Below are positions 1 through 6,028 of a stretch of DNA of 10,158 bases, piece by piece. Position 1 is the stretch's first letter. Each line of letters opens with the position of its first letter. The stretch lies in contig JAAZDX010000042.1 of NCBI GenBank assembly GCA_012512605.1, forward strand, positions 1 to 10,158, written 5' to 3'. Position numbers and translations under genes: made by a program. Origin of the DNA: Bacillota bacterium (GTDB lineage Bacteria; Bacillota; UBA4882; UBA10575). The notes under the pieces are model-generated. The model made no database searches. It worked only from the letters and a program-made list of their open reading frames with translations, and was not told the DNA's origin.

Positions 1-200
1 ACTATATCCACGGCGATGAAAATATTACGACCCTGGGACGACAACCAGGAAACCTCGGTCTTATCCTTCCACCTTTAAACACGCATGACCTCTTTAAAAC
101 GGTCATCCGCGACGGCGCTTTACCCCGTAAGACCTTTTCCATGGGTGAAGCCGATGAAAAGCGGTTTTATTTCGAAGCACGGAAAATCAAACGTGATTAG
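1..200 (+). CDS. DUF1015-family protein, C-terminal end (5' part outside window)
   Basis: The third forward frame is open from the left edge to a TAG at 198-200 and gives 65 residues. The reading contains YIHGDENITTLGRQPGN, then an LPPLNTHDLFKTVI stretch and LPRKTFSMGEADEKRFYFEA, ending KIKRD. From memory this matches the C-terminus of DUF1015 proteins of Clostridia, where an LPRKTFSMGEA-like segment near the end is strongly conserved. The family has no established biochemical role; it is widespread in Firmicutes and often annotated only as a conserved hypothetical cytoplasmic protein. The start and most of the gene lie before the window. It converges on the IMP dehydrogenase gene and shares the palindromic terminator at 246-275 with it. 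A competing ATG-initiated frame at 85-294 overlaps this one but has no family resemblance. Confidence 0.8.
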   Translation, partial: YIHGDENITTLGRQPGNLGLILPPLNTHDLFKTVIRDGALPRKTFSMGEADEKRFYFEARKIKRD

Positions 201-245
201 CTTCCACCACTTTCCCTTGATCAACAGACCACAGTTGAAATCAGC

Positions 246-275
246 AAAAAAGCCACCGTTAACGGTGGCTTTTTT
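246..275. terminator. Bidirectional intrinsic terminator between convergent genes
   Basis: Positions 246-275 form a perfect 30-base inverted repeat: six A, then GCCACCGTTAACGGTGGC, then six T. The GC-rich arms (GCCACCG/CGGTGGC) are flanked by an A run on one side and a T run on the other. Either strand therefore makes a stem followed by a U tract. It lies 45 bases after the DUF1015 stop and 25 bases past the IMPDH stop, so it most likely ends both converging transcripts. Confidence 0.93.
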
Positions 276-300
276 CGGTCCTACCCACAGGTAACACCCG

Positions 301-1809
301 TTAAGAAAAATCGTGATCCGTCTCTTTCCGGAGAATCACATCATGGGCGCTGCCTTCCCGCAGGGTAAGCGGGGAGACCAAGGTAAGACGGGCTTTCTGC
401 TGTAACTCGGGGATGGATAGGGCCCCACAATTACACATCGTCGATTTGATCTTCGCCAGGGTTAAATCGAGGTTGTCTTTTAATTTTCCGGCATAGGGGA
501 CATAGGAGTCAACCCCTTCTTCAAAGGTTAAGTGCTCCTCGTCACTCTGGTCATAGCGGGCCCAGTTCCGTGCCCGGTTCGAACCCTCACCCCAGTATTC
601 CTTCACGTAGTTCATTCCATGCCGGATCTTCCGGGCCGGGCTCTCGTCGAACCGGGCAAAATACCGGCCCAGCATCACAAAGTCGGCCCCCATCGCCAAG
701 GCCAGCACGATATGGTAGTCGTGGACAATCCCTCCGTCGGAGCAGATGGGGATATAGATCCCGGTCCGGGCGAAGTATTCGTCGCGCGCCTTTGCCACTT
801 CAATCACGGCCGTGGCTTGTCCCCGCCCGATTCCCTTCTGTTCCCGGGTGATACAGATCGAACCACCGCCAATCCCGACCTTCACGAAATCAGCCCCGGC
901 TTCGGCCAGATATAAAAAGCCTTCCCGGTCCACCACGTTACCGCCACCGACTTTAACCCCATCATTGTACTTTTCCTTAATGGTCTTAATCGTCTCAAAC
1001 TGCCATTCGGTGAAACCATCGGAAGAGTCGACACAAAGCAGATCCGCACCGGCTTCCACCAACGCTGGCACCCGGTCATGGTAATCCCGGGTGTTGATCC
1101 CGGCCCCCACCATCAACCTTTTGTGCTGGTCCAAAAGCTCCAACGGATTTTCTTTGTGGGCGGTGTAATCTTTCCGGAAAACCAGGTACTTCAAACGCTG
1201 GTTCTCATCGATAATGGGCAAACAGTTTAGTTTATGCTCCCAGATCAAGTCGTTAGCCTCCGAGAGGGTAAGCCCTTCCCGCCCGTAAACCATCTCGGCA
1301 AAGGGGGTCATGAATTCCTTCACTTTCGTCTCGACCGGGGTGCGCCCCCTCCGGTAATCTCGACTGGTGATGATCCCCAGGAGCTTCCCGTTGGGGGAAC
1401 CGTCATCGGTAATGGCGATGGTGGAATGGCCGGTTTTGGCGGTCAAGGCCAACACATCCTCCAGCGTATGCTCGGGGGTTAAGTTGGAGTCGCTGACGAC
1501 AAAACCGGCTTTATAGCTTTTTACCCGCTTCACCATATCGGCCTGGGCTTCAATGGGTTGGGAGGCAAAAATGAAAGAGAGCCCACCACACCTGGCCAGT
1601 TCGATCGCCATCCGTTCCCCGGAAACCGCTTGCATGATGGCGGAGACAAGGGGGATATTCAGGTGGAGCGGAGAGTTTTCTCCCCGGTTAAACCGAACAA
1701 TTGGTGTCTTCAGGCTGACATTCTCCGGCACACAGTCCTTTGTGGTTAAATTGGGTAAGAGTAAATATTCGCTGAAGGTCCGACTTGGTTCGTCATAAAA
1801 ATAAGCCAT
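301..1809 (-). CDS. guaB: IMP dehydrogenase (Clostridia-type variant) with CBS pair
   Basis: This cytoplasmic enzyme oxidises IMP to XMP with NAD+, the committed step of guanine nucleotide synthesis. The 502-residue length is usual for the family. The TIM barrel is interrupted by a Bateman (two-CBS) region at about residues 100-215, including GKLLGIITSRDY and LNCLPIIDENQRLKYLVFR. The catalytic loop reads GIGGGSICITREQKGIGRGQ, with the nucleophile at Cys319, where most IMPDHs have GIGPGSICTTR. VDSSDGFTEWQ (about 260-270) stands where the NAD-site Asp segment lies. CSDGGI (356-361) and MLGRYFARFDESP (379-391) form the phosphate-site region. Arg418-Tyr419 followed by EEGVDSYVPYAG corresponds to the mobile flap. 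The departures from textbook motifs match a variant I recall from Lachnospiraceae and relatives, so activity is expected. GMP reductase is less likely because of the CBS pair and the Arg-Tyr flap. The ATG is supported by GGAGG at 1817-1821, seven bases upstream. The gene is monocistronic here, with its own promoter and terminator. Confidence 0.95.
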   Translation of the reverse strand: MAYFYDEPSRTFSEYLLLPNLTTKDCVPENVSLKTPIVRFNRGENSPLHLNIPLVSAIMQAVSGERMAIELARCGGLSFIFASQPIEAQADMVKRVKSYKAGFVVSDSNLTPEHTLEDVLALTAKTGHSTIAITDDGSPNGKLLGIITSRDYRRGRTPVETKVKEFMTPFAEMVYGREGLTLSEANDLIWEHKLNCLPIIDENQRLKYLVFRKDYTAHKENPLELLDQHKRLMVGAGINTRDYHDRVPALVEAGADLLCVDSSDGFTEWQFETIKTIKEKYNDGVKVGGGNVVDREGFLYLAEAGADFVKVGIGGGSICITREQKGIGRGQATAVIEVAKARDEYFARTGIYIPICSDGGIVHDYHIVLALAMGADFVMLGRYFARFDESPARKIRHGMNYVKEYWGEGSNRARNWARYDQSDEEHLTFEEGVDSYVPYAGKLKDNLDLTLAKIKSTMCNCGALSIPELQQKARLTLVSPLTLREGSAHDVILRKETDHDFS

Positions 1810-1844
1810 TGAACAACCTCCATCCGTTCTCTTAAATTCTGTTA

Positions 1845-1873
1845 ATTATAAAGAAGTTCTCCGTTGCTGTCAA
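1845..1873 (-). promoter_or_regulatory. Consensus SigA promoter of the IMP dehydrogenase gene
   Basis: On the minus strand there is a perfect TTGACA (plus-strand TGTCAA at 1868-1873), a 17-base spacer, and a perfect TATAAT (plus-strand ATTATA at 1845-1850). Transcription would start near 1838, giving a leader of about 28 bases that contains the GGAGG site at 1817-1821. No purine riboswitch or attenuator fits in so short a leader, so control would have to act at initiation or on the enzyme. Confidence 0.9.
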
Positions 1874-2168
1874 GATCATTCCGGGATAACCGAGTCGCGC
1901 TTCTTGGTGAACGAATCGTGAATAATTATTGATTCAGCATCACAGCGCTCTTTCCCTTGTTTGATGCCAATTTTAACAGCGCCCTTCGTTTCAAGGCATC
2001 TAAGATATGGAACCGCCGGAGCGATCCTTCGCCAAGAGACGCAAAACCGCCCCCTTGTCCCACCCTTTATTTATCCAAAAATATTGCAAGAAATAGAAAG
2101 ATAGACAATTCTGTTTGAATATGGAAGATGATAATCTAGAAGAGAAGAAATCCATGCGGGGGATTGTT
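1874..2168. other. Intergenic region upstream of the transporter operon
   Basis: These 295 bases lie between the divergent IMPDH promoter and the ATPase start. I see no convincing gene, RNA or transposon end. On the minus strand a 45-codon frame (1926-2063) is open from a GTG to a TAA, but it has no ribosome binding site. The part nearest the ATPase (about 2065-2150) is A/T-rich and is the likely promoter and operator zone. The best core-promoter candidates are weak: TAGACA at 2102-2107 with GATAAT at 2130-2135 leaves an over-long 22-base spacer, and TTGCAA at 2084-2089 has no good -10. No clear catabolite-response element was found. The absence of a strong core promoter would suit activator-dependent expression, which is inference. 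Confidence 0.5.
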
Positions 2169-3647
2169 ATGCCGTATATTCTGGAAGTGCGTAATATTTG
2201 CAAACGGTTTCCCGGCGTGCTCGCCTTGAATAACGTCAGCCTGGATGTGAAAAGAGGGGAAATCCTGGGGCTGGTCGGGGAGAATGGCGCCGGTAAATCA
2301 ACCTTAATCAAGATCTTGGCCGGCGTTTACAGCAAAGACACGGGCGAGATCATGTTTGACGGGCAAAAGGTGGAGATTTTATCCCCCCATCATTCCCACC
2401 AATTGGGGATCAGCGTTATTTTTCAGGAACTGAATCTCTTCCCCAATATAAGCGTGGCGGAGAATATTTTCGCCGGACGCGAAAAGAGCCGCGGGGGATT
2501 CATGAACTATTCGCAGACCAACGCCGAGGCCTTGGCGTTGATGAAAAGGGTTGGGCTGAACTGCAGGCCGGAAACACTGGTCTGCAATCTCCCTGTCGCC
2601 CAGCGCCAAATGGTTGAAGTGGCCAAGGCCCTCTCTTTGAAAGCCAAATTAATCATTATGGATGAACCGACTTCCTCGCTAACTGAACGGGAAACCCAGT
2701 TGTTGTTTCAAATCATCAGAAACCTGAAAGCCGCCGGCGTCTCCGTCATCTTTATCTCCCACCGGTTGAACGAGATCATCGAGATTGTCGACCGTGTCCA
2801 TGTCCTGCGTGACGGCGAAAATGCCGGGGTCATCGAACGCCCGGATTTGACTGAAGAGAAAATGATCCAACTGATGGTGGGCAGGGAGCTAAAGAAGATC
2901 TTCCCAAAAGCGCCCGCCGCGATCGGCGAAGAGATTCTCAGGGTCAAAAACCTCACGGTGCCCAGTGTACTGAAAGACATCAGTTTTGAATTAAGAAGCG
3001 GCGAGATTTTAGGCGTGGCTGGCTTAGTCGGCGCCGGGCGAACCGAGTTGATGCGGGTGATTTTTGGCCTGGACCCTTTTTCGAACGGCGAGATCTATAT
3101 TAACAGGCGCCCGGTCCGCATCAATTCCCCTGAAGATGCCATCAGGGAAGGGATTGCTTTTGTCACGGAAGACCGGAGACTACAAGGGCTAATCCTAGGG
3201 ATGTCCATCCGGGAGAATGCGAGTTTGGTTGCGCTGCGCGCGTTGCAGCGGGCCGGGTTTATCAAGTTCCGGGCGGAGAATTCTTTAGTCAGGGAATATG
3301 TACAAAAATTGCAGATCAAAACCCCGTCGCTGGAGAGGAAGGTCTCGACCTTGAGCGGTGGTAACCAGCAGAAAGTGGTCCTTGCCAAATGGCTGGCGGT
3401 TAAGCCGCAGATCCTGATCCTTGATGAACCAACCCGCGGCATCGATGTGGGGGCAAAAGCGGAGATTCACCGGATCATATCCGATCTCGCAGGACAAGGG
3501 GTTGGTATTATCATGATCAGTTCCGAATTGCCGGAGGTTTTGGGTATGAGCGACCGGATTTTGGTGATGCATGAAGGCCGGATTACCGGCGTCCTGGAAC
3601 GTGAAGAAGCAACCCAGGAGAAAATCATGAGTTTGGCCGTGAGTTAG
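2169..3647 (+). CDS. Sugar ABC transporter ATP-binding protein (RbsA/MglA/XylG type)
   Basis: This is the double nucleotide-binding-domain ATPase that powers import of a monosaccharide-like solute at the cytoplasmic face. Numbering from the chosen start (492 residues), domain 1 has Walker A GENGAGKST (37-45), a degenerate signature LPVAQRQ (141-147) and Walker B LIIMDEPTSS (Asp165, Glu166). Domain 2 has the family's altered Walker A, GLVGAGRTE (285-293, Arg in place of the catalytic Lys), the canonical signature LSGGNQQK (395-402) and Walker B ILILDEPTRGID (Asp419, Glu420). This asymmetry is typical of RbsA-like proteins, as is the final SSELPEVLGMSDRILVMHEG. The frame stays open upstream to an ATG at 2115, but family alignments begin near MPYILEVRNICKRF. 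The ATG at 2169 has GGGGGA at 2158-2163, five bases away, so I prefer it; an ATG at 2154 is the alternative. The gene is first in the operon with the permease and binding protein. Substrate is not deducible. Confidence 0.95.
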   Translation: MPYILEVRNICKRFPGVLALNNVSLDVKRGEILGLVGENGAGKSTLIKILAGVYSKDTGEIMFDGQKVEILSPHHSHQLGISVIFQELNLFPNISVAENIFAGREKSRGGFMNYSQTNAEALALMKRVGLNCRPETLVCNLPVAQRQMVEVAKALSLKAKLIIMDEPTSSLTERETQLLFQIIRNLKAAGVSVIFISHRLNEIIEIVDRVHVLRDGENAGVIERPDLTEEKMIQLMVGRELKKIFPKAPAAIGEEILRVKNLTVPSVLKDISFELRSGEILGVAGLVGAGRTELMRVIFGLDPFSNGEIYINRRPVRINSPEDAIREGIAFVTEDRRLQGLILGMSIRENASLVALRALQRAGFIKFRAENSLVREYVQKLQIKTPSLERKVSTLSGGNQQKVVLAKWLAVKPQILILDEPTRGIDVGAKAEIHRIISDLAGQGVGIIMISSELPEVLGMSDRILVMHEGRITGVLEREEATQEKIMSLAVS

Positions 3648-3661
3648 TATATTTAAATAAT

Positions 3662-3725
3662 GGTGATTTAGCCCAATCAATGTTCGTCGCCGGTGATTTA
3701 GGACAACTAATCGTCGGCAATTTAG
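3662..3725 (+). repeat. Short imperfect direct repeats in the ATPase-permease gap
   Basis: GGTGATTTAG occurs exactly at 3662-3671 and 3692-3701. A third copy, GGCAATTTAG, at 3716-3725 matches at 8 of 10 positions. CGTCG precedes the second and third copies at 3685-3689 and 3712-3716. Spacing is 30 and then 24 bases, so the units are not equal. The repeats fill most of the 114-base gap between the ATPase stop and the permease start. They are too short and irregular for a CRISPR array. Confidence 0.65.
3689..3718 (+). other. Intercistronic RNA stem-loop, possible stabiliser or processing site
   Basis: GCCGGTGATT (3689-3698) can pair in RNA with AATCGTCGGC (3709-3718) as a 10-base-pair stem with two G-U pairs and a 10-base loop. 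The downstream sequence is AATTTAGTTTCAATC, with no U run, so this is not a normal terminator. It sits between the ATPase and permease cistrons. A role in setting differential transcript levels would be inference. Confidence 0.45.
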
Positions 3726-3761
3726 TTTCAATCAATTATTGTAAAAGCGAGGAGAGTCTGA

Positions 3762-4835
3762 ATGCTACAAAGAGGAGAACCAGTCAAGCAAGTCAAGCAA
3801 GACAAGGCCAAAAATCACGCAAAAGACAGTTACAACTACACCGACAAACTGGATCCCATGAAAATCAGCCTGAAGCGGATTTTTCGTTCGGAAACAACCG
3901 GGATCTTCCTGATTCTCTTCCTGATCTGCCTGGTCCTAATGGTTGTTTGCCGGGAAACCTTTCCCACTTCCGACAATTTGCTTTCGGTGGCGCGCCAGTT
4001 TTCGTACATCGCCATTGCGGCGATTGGGGAATTGATGGTGATCATCACCAACGGGATCGACCTCTCCGTAGGCTCGATCATGGGTTTCGGTTCGGTACTG
4101 GCCGGTTTCTTGATGCACGAGTGGGCTTTCCAGGTCCCGGTGGCCATCATCATCGGCTTGATTGGCGGCGGGATGATTGGTGCGTTGAACGCCTTCTTCA
4201 TTACAAAACTGAATCTCCCCCCGTTTATCGCCACTTTGGGCACCCTGAGCATTGCCCGGGGCTTGGCTTATGCGATTACAAAAGGTTACACCGTACCGTG
4301 CCCTGATGCTTTTGCCGCCATCGGCCAAGGCTATCTGGGGCCGATCCCCCTGCCCGTAATCTATATGGTAATTATGGGGGTGAGCTTCGCGGTCTTTTTA
4401 AGCCGGACCGTGGTCGGGCGCCGGATTTACGCCCTGGGGGGGAACGAGGAAGCGGCCGAAGTTTCGGGGATCAATATCAAGCGGATTAAGTGCCTGGTCT
4501 ATATCTTATCCGGTGTTTTGGCCGCCGCCGGTGGCATTATTTGCGCGGCCCGGCTGGGCGTAGCCCAATCAACCCTGGGTTTGGGGTATGAACTGGATGT
4601 GATTGCCGCCGTCTATATCGGCGGCGCCAGCGCCAACGGGGGCTCCGGTACTGTTTTGGGGGCGATTACCGGAGCAGCGATTATGGGCGTGATCCGTAAC
4701 GGCTTGGTTCTGCTTGATGTCAGTCCGTACTGGGTTCAGTTTGCCATCGGTACCATCATTGTCATCGCGGTCGCGATCGATCAATTCAGAGCGAAATATA
4801 ACCAAAAGCGACAACTAAGGGAGGTGAAAGCGTAA
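3762..4835 (+). CDS. Sugar ABC transporter permease (RbsC/XylH type)
   Basis: This integral membrane permease would form the solute channel and dock the ATPase. After a hydrophilic N-terminus, hydrophobic segments run from about residue 45 (TGIFLILFLICLVLMVVC) to the last at about 325-345 (FAIGTIIVIAVAIDQF), consistent with the roughly 8-10 segments of this family. Diagnostic stretches are IAAIGELMVIITNGIDLSVG, LPPFIATLGTLSIARGL, GGNEEAAEVSGI (226-237, the coupling-loop motif) and the late YIGGASANGGSGTVLGAITGA. The 357-residue length is slightly long because of an unusual 32-residue charged extension before MKISLKRIF. The ATG at 3762 has a good GGAG at 3751-3754, seven bases away. An internal ATG at 3858 would remove the extension but lacks a ribosome binding site. 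The gap to the binding protein gene is 53 bases, with no terminator. Substrate is unknown. Confidence 0.94.
   Translation: MLQRGEPVKQVKQDKAKNHAKDSYNYTDKLDPMKISLKRIFRSETTGIFLILFLICLVLMVVCRETFPTSDNLLSVARQFSYIAIAAIGELMVIITNGIDLSVGSIMGFGSVLAGFLMHEWAFQVPVAIIIGLIGGGMIGALNAFFITKLNLPPFIATLGTLSIARGLAYAITKGYTVPCPDAFAAIGQGYLGPIPLPVIYMVIMGVSFAVFLSRTVVGRRIYALGGNEEAAEVSGINIKRIKCLVYILSGVLAAAGGIICAARLGVAQSTLGLGYELDVIAAVYIGGASANGGSGTVLGAITGAAIMGVIRNGLVLLDVSPYWVQFAIGTIIVIAVAIDQFRAKYNQKRQLREVKA
3782..3807 (+). repeat. 9-base tandem repeat inside the permease N-terminal extension
   Basis: AGTCAAGCA is repeated exactly at 3782-3790 and 3791-3799, followed by the partial copy AGACAAGG at 3800-3807. In frame it encodes a VKQVKQDK-like charged stretch. 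Because the unit is a multiple of three, gain or loss of a copy would keep the frame and only change the tail length. Confidence 0.75.
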
Positions 4836-4888
4836 GAGGATTGCTTGTTGGAATTTACTCCATTTAAAAACAGGATAGGAGGGGTAAA

Positions 4889-5851
4889 ATGAAAAAATTA
4901 GTGAAACTGCTGCTTTTCTTAGTGATTCTGGTTGGTTTACTCGTCCCGGTCCAGGCGAAAACCCTGACGATCGCCATGATCCCCAAATCCCTTGATAACC
5001 CGGTTTTTCTTGATGCCAAAACCGGAGGCGAAGCCGCCGCCAAGGAGTTGGGTGTCAACTTCATTTGGACCGGTTCCACCACCGCCGACGCCGCCAGCCA
5101 GGTGAGTGTGATTGAGGGGCTAATCCAGCGTAAAGTCGACGGCATGGTCATCAGTTGTACGGACGCTGGCGCCCTGAAGAGCGTGATCGACCGGGCGGTT
5201 GCCGCTGGGATCAAGGTGGCCACCTTCGATTCGGACTCCCCGGACAGCAAGCGGAGCTTCTATTGTGGGACCGACAACTACAAGGCCGGTCTGGCCTGCG
5301 GCGAAATGATGGTCAAACTGCTTAAAGAAGCGAAGAAAGATAAGCAGACCGTATCCTGCGCGATCTTAACCGGCGGTCTGGGCGCCTTCAACCTTAACGA
5401 AAGGATTAGAGGGTTTAAGGAAGCTGTCCAGAAAGCCAACATTAAGATGAATTACACCTCGACCATGGCTTGCGACGACGATACCAACCGCGCCGTGGAA
5501 TTAATGGAGCAATATGTCCGGGCCAACCCGAAGCTGGACGCGTTCTTTGTCGCCGGCGGCTGGCCTTATTTCTCCAAGCCGGGTTCCATGCCCAATGTCA
5601 AGGCTTGGGTGGAAAAAGGCGGTTTGCTGGTCTCCATGGATACTTTCTATCCCTGCCTGGTCTATATGAAGGACGGGGCGGCCAGCGCCTTAATTGGCCA
5701 AGACTTCTATGCCATGGGTGATTTGGGGGTCCGGAGGATGGTCGACTTGATCAACGGCAAATCGGTGCCCGACTTCATTGACACCGGTTTGGTGGTTGTC
5801 GACAAGAACAACCTGGATGAGGTATTGGCCAATACGGTGCCTTGGAACTAA
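4889..5851 (+). CDS. Extracytoplasmic sugar-binding protein of the ABC transporter (Peripla_BP_4 type)
   Basis: This secreted type-I periplasmic-binding-fold protein of 320 residues would deliver the solute to the permease. The leader is MKK, then a hydrophobic core, then VPVQA before KTLTIAMIPK. That is a signal-peptidase I site after about residue 23, and there is no lipobox cysteine. The mature start (TLTIAMIPKSLDNPVFLDA), VDGMVISCTDAGALKSVIDRAVAAGIKVATFDSD and GTDNYKAGLACGEMM are hallmarks of ribose/galactose/xylose-type binding proteins. NERIRGFKEAVQKANIK and the later VSMDTF and ALIGQDFYAMGDLGVR fit the second lobe. The ATG at 4889 follows AGGAGGGG at 4877-4884, the strongest ribosome binding site in the operon, which suits a protein needed in excess. 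The gene ends the operon and is followed by a terminator. Ligand could be a pentose, hexose, inositol-like compound or autoinducer; sequence alone does not decide. Confidence 0.94.
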   Translation: MKKLVKLLLFLVILVGLLVPVQAKTLTIAMIPKSLDNPVFLDAKTGGEAAAKELGVNFIWTGSTTADAASQVSVIEGLIQRKVDGMVISCTDAGALKSVIDRAVAAGIKVATFDSDSPDSKRSFYCGTDNYKAGLACGEMMVKLLKEAKKDKQTVSCAILTGGLGAFNLNERIRGFKEAVQKANIKMNYTSTMACDDDTNRAVELMEQYVRANPKLDAFFVAGGWPYFSKPGSMPNVKAWVEKGGLLVSMDTFYPCLVYMKDGAASALIGQDFYAMGDLGVRRMVDLINGKSVPDFIDTGLVVVDKNNLDEVLANTVPWN

Positions 5852-5884
5852 GCAGAAGAGACCCAAGGAGACGCGGAAGCAAAG

Positions 5885-5913
5885 AAAGGCAGGAGTTATC
5901 CTGCCTTTTCTTT
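5885..5913 (+). terminator. Intrinsic terminator of the transporter operon
   Basis: AAAGGCAGGA (5885-5894), loop GTTA (5895-5898) and TCCTGCCTTT (5899-5908) form a perfect 10-base-pair stem, followed by TCTTT. It begins 33 bases after the binding-protein stop and separates the transporter operon from the two-component genes. Confidence 0.93.
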
Positions 5914-5983
5914 AGCATTTACGGAGAAACTGCTTTGTGGAGATCGTTCCTTTCCTCATCGGTCGCCGGTGCGTAAAAAACTA

Positions 5984-6011
5984 TTTCCATCTTTCTCACT
6001 TGTGCTATGAT
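5984..6011 (+). promoter_or_regulatory. Extended -10 promoter of the two-component operon
   Basis: TGC followed by TATGAT (6006-6011, 5 of 6 to consensus) gives an extended -10. TTTCCA at 5984-5989 is a weak -35 (4 of 6) at a 16-base spacing. Transcription would start near 6018, only about 11 bases before the preferred ATG of the kinase. The site lies after the operon terminator, which supports a separate unit for the kinase and regulator. Confidence 0.55.
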
Positions 6012-6028
6012 ATTAGTGGGTGATTATA

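Noticed and set aside
85..294. ATG-initiated 69-codon forward frame near the left edge
   Set aside because: It overlaps the DUF1015 C-terminal frame, which has clear family resemblance, and it runs through the terminator palindrome.
532..1482. Several forward frames of 82-127 codons inside the IMP dehydrogenase gene
   Set aside because: They are antisense to a complete conserved gene, overlap one another and lack recognisable domains.
1810..1880. Purine riboswitch in the IMP dehydrogenase leader
   Set aside because: The leader from the predicted start to the ATG is about 28 bases, far too short for an aptamer of roughly 70 bases or more.
1913..1935. GAATC-N13-GATTC inverted repeat as a regulator site
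   Set aside because: Only five matching bases per arm; this is expected by chance and nothing links it to either neighbouring promoter.
3662..3725. CRISPR-like array
   Set aside because: The repeats are only 10 bases, the third is imperfect, spacing is unequal and no cas genes are present.
3285..3731. 148-codon minus-strand frame over the ATPase end and the gap
   Set aside because: It lies antisense to conserved ATPase motifs and looks like a by-product of their codon use.
3680..4306. 208-codon forward frame overlapping the permease
   Set aside because: It is a shifted frame over the permease N-terminal half, rich in His/Arg/Asp with no domain sense, and has no ribosome binding site.
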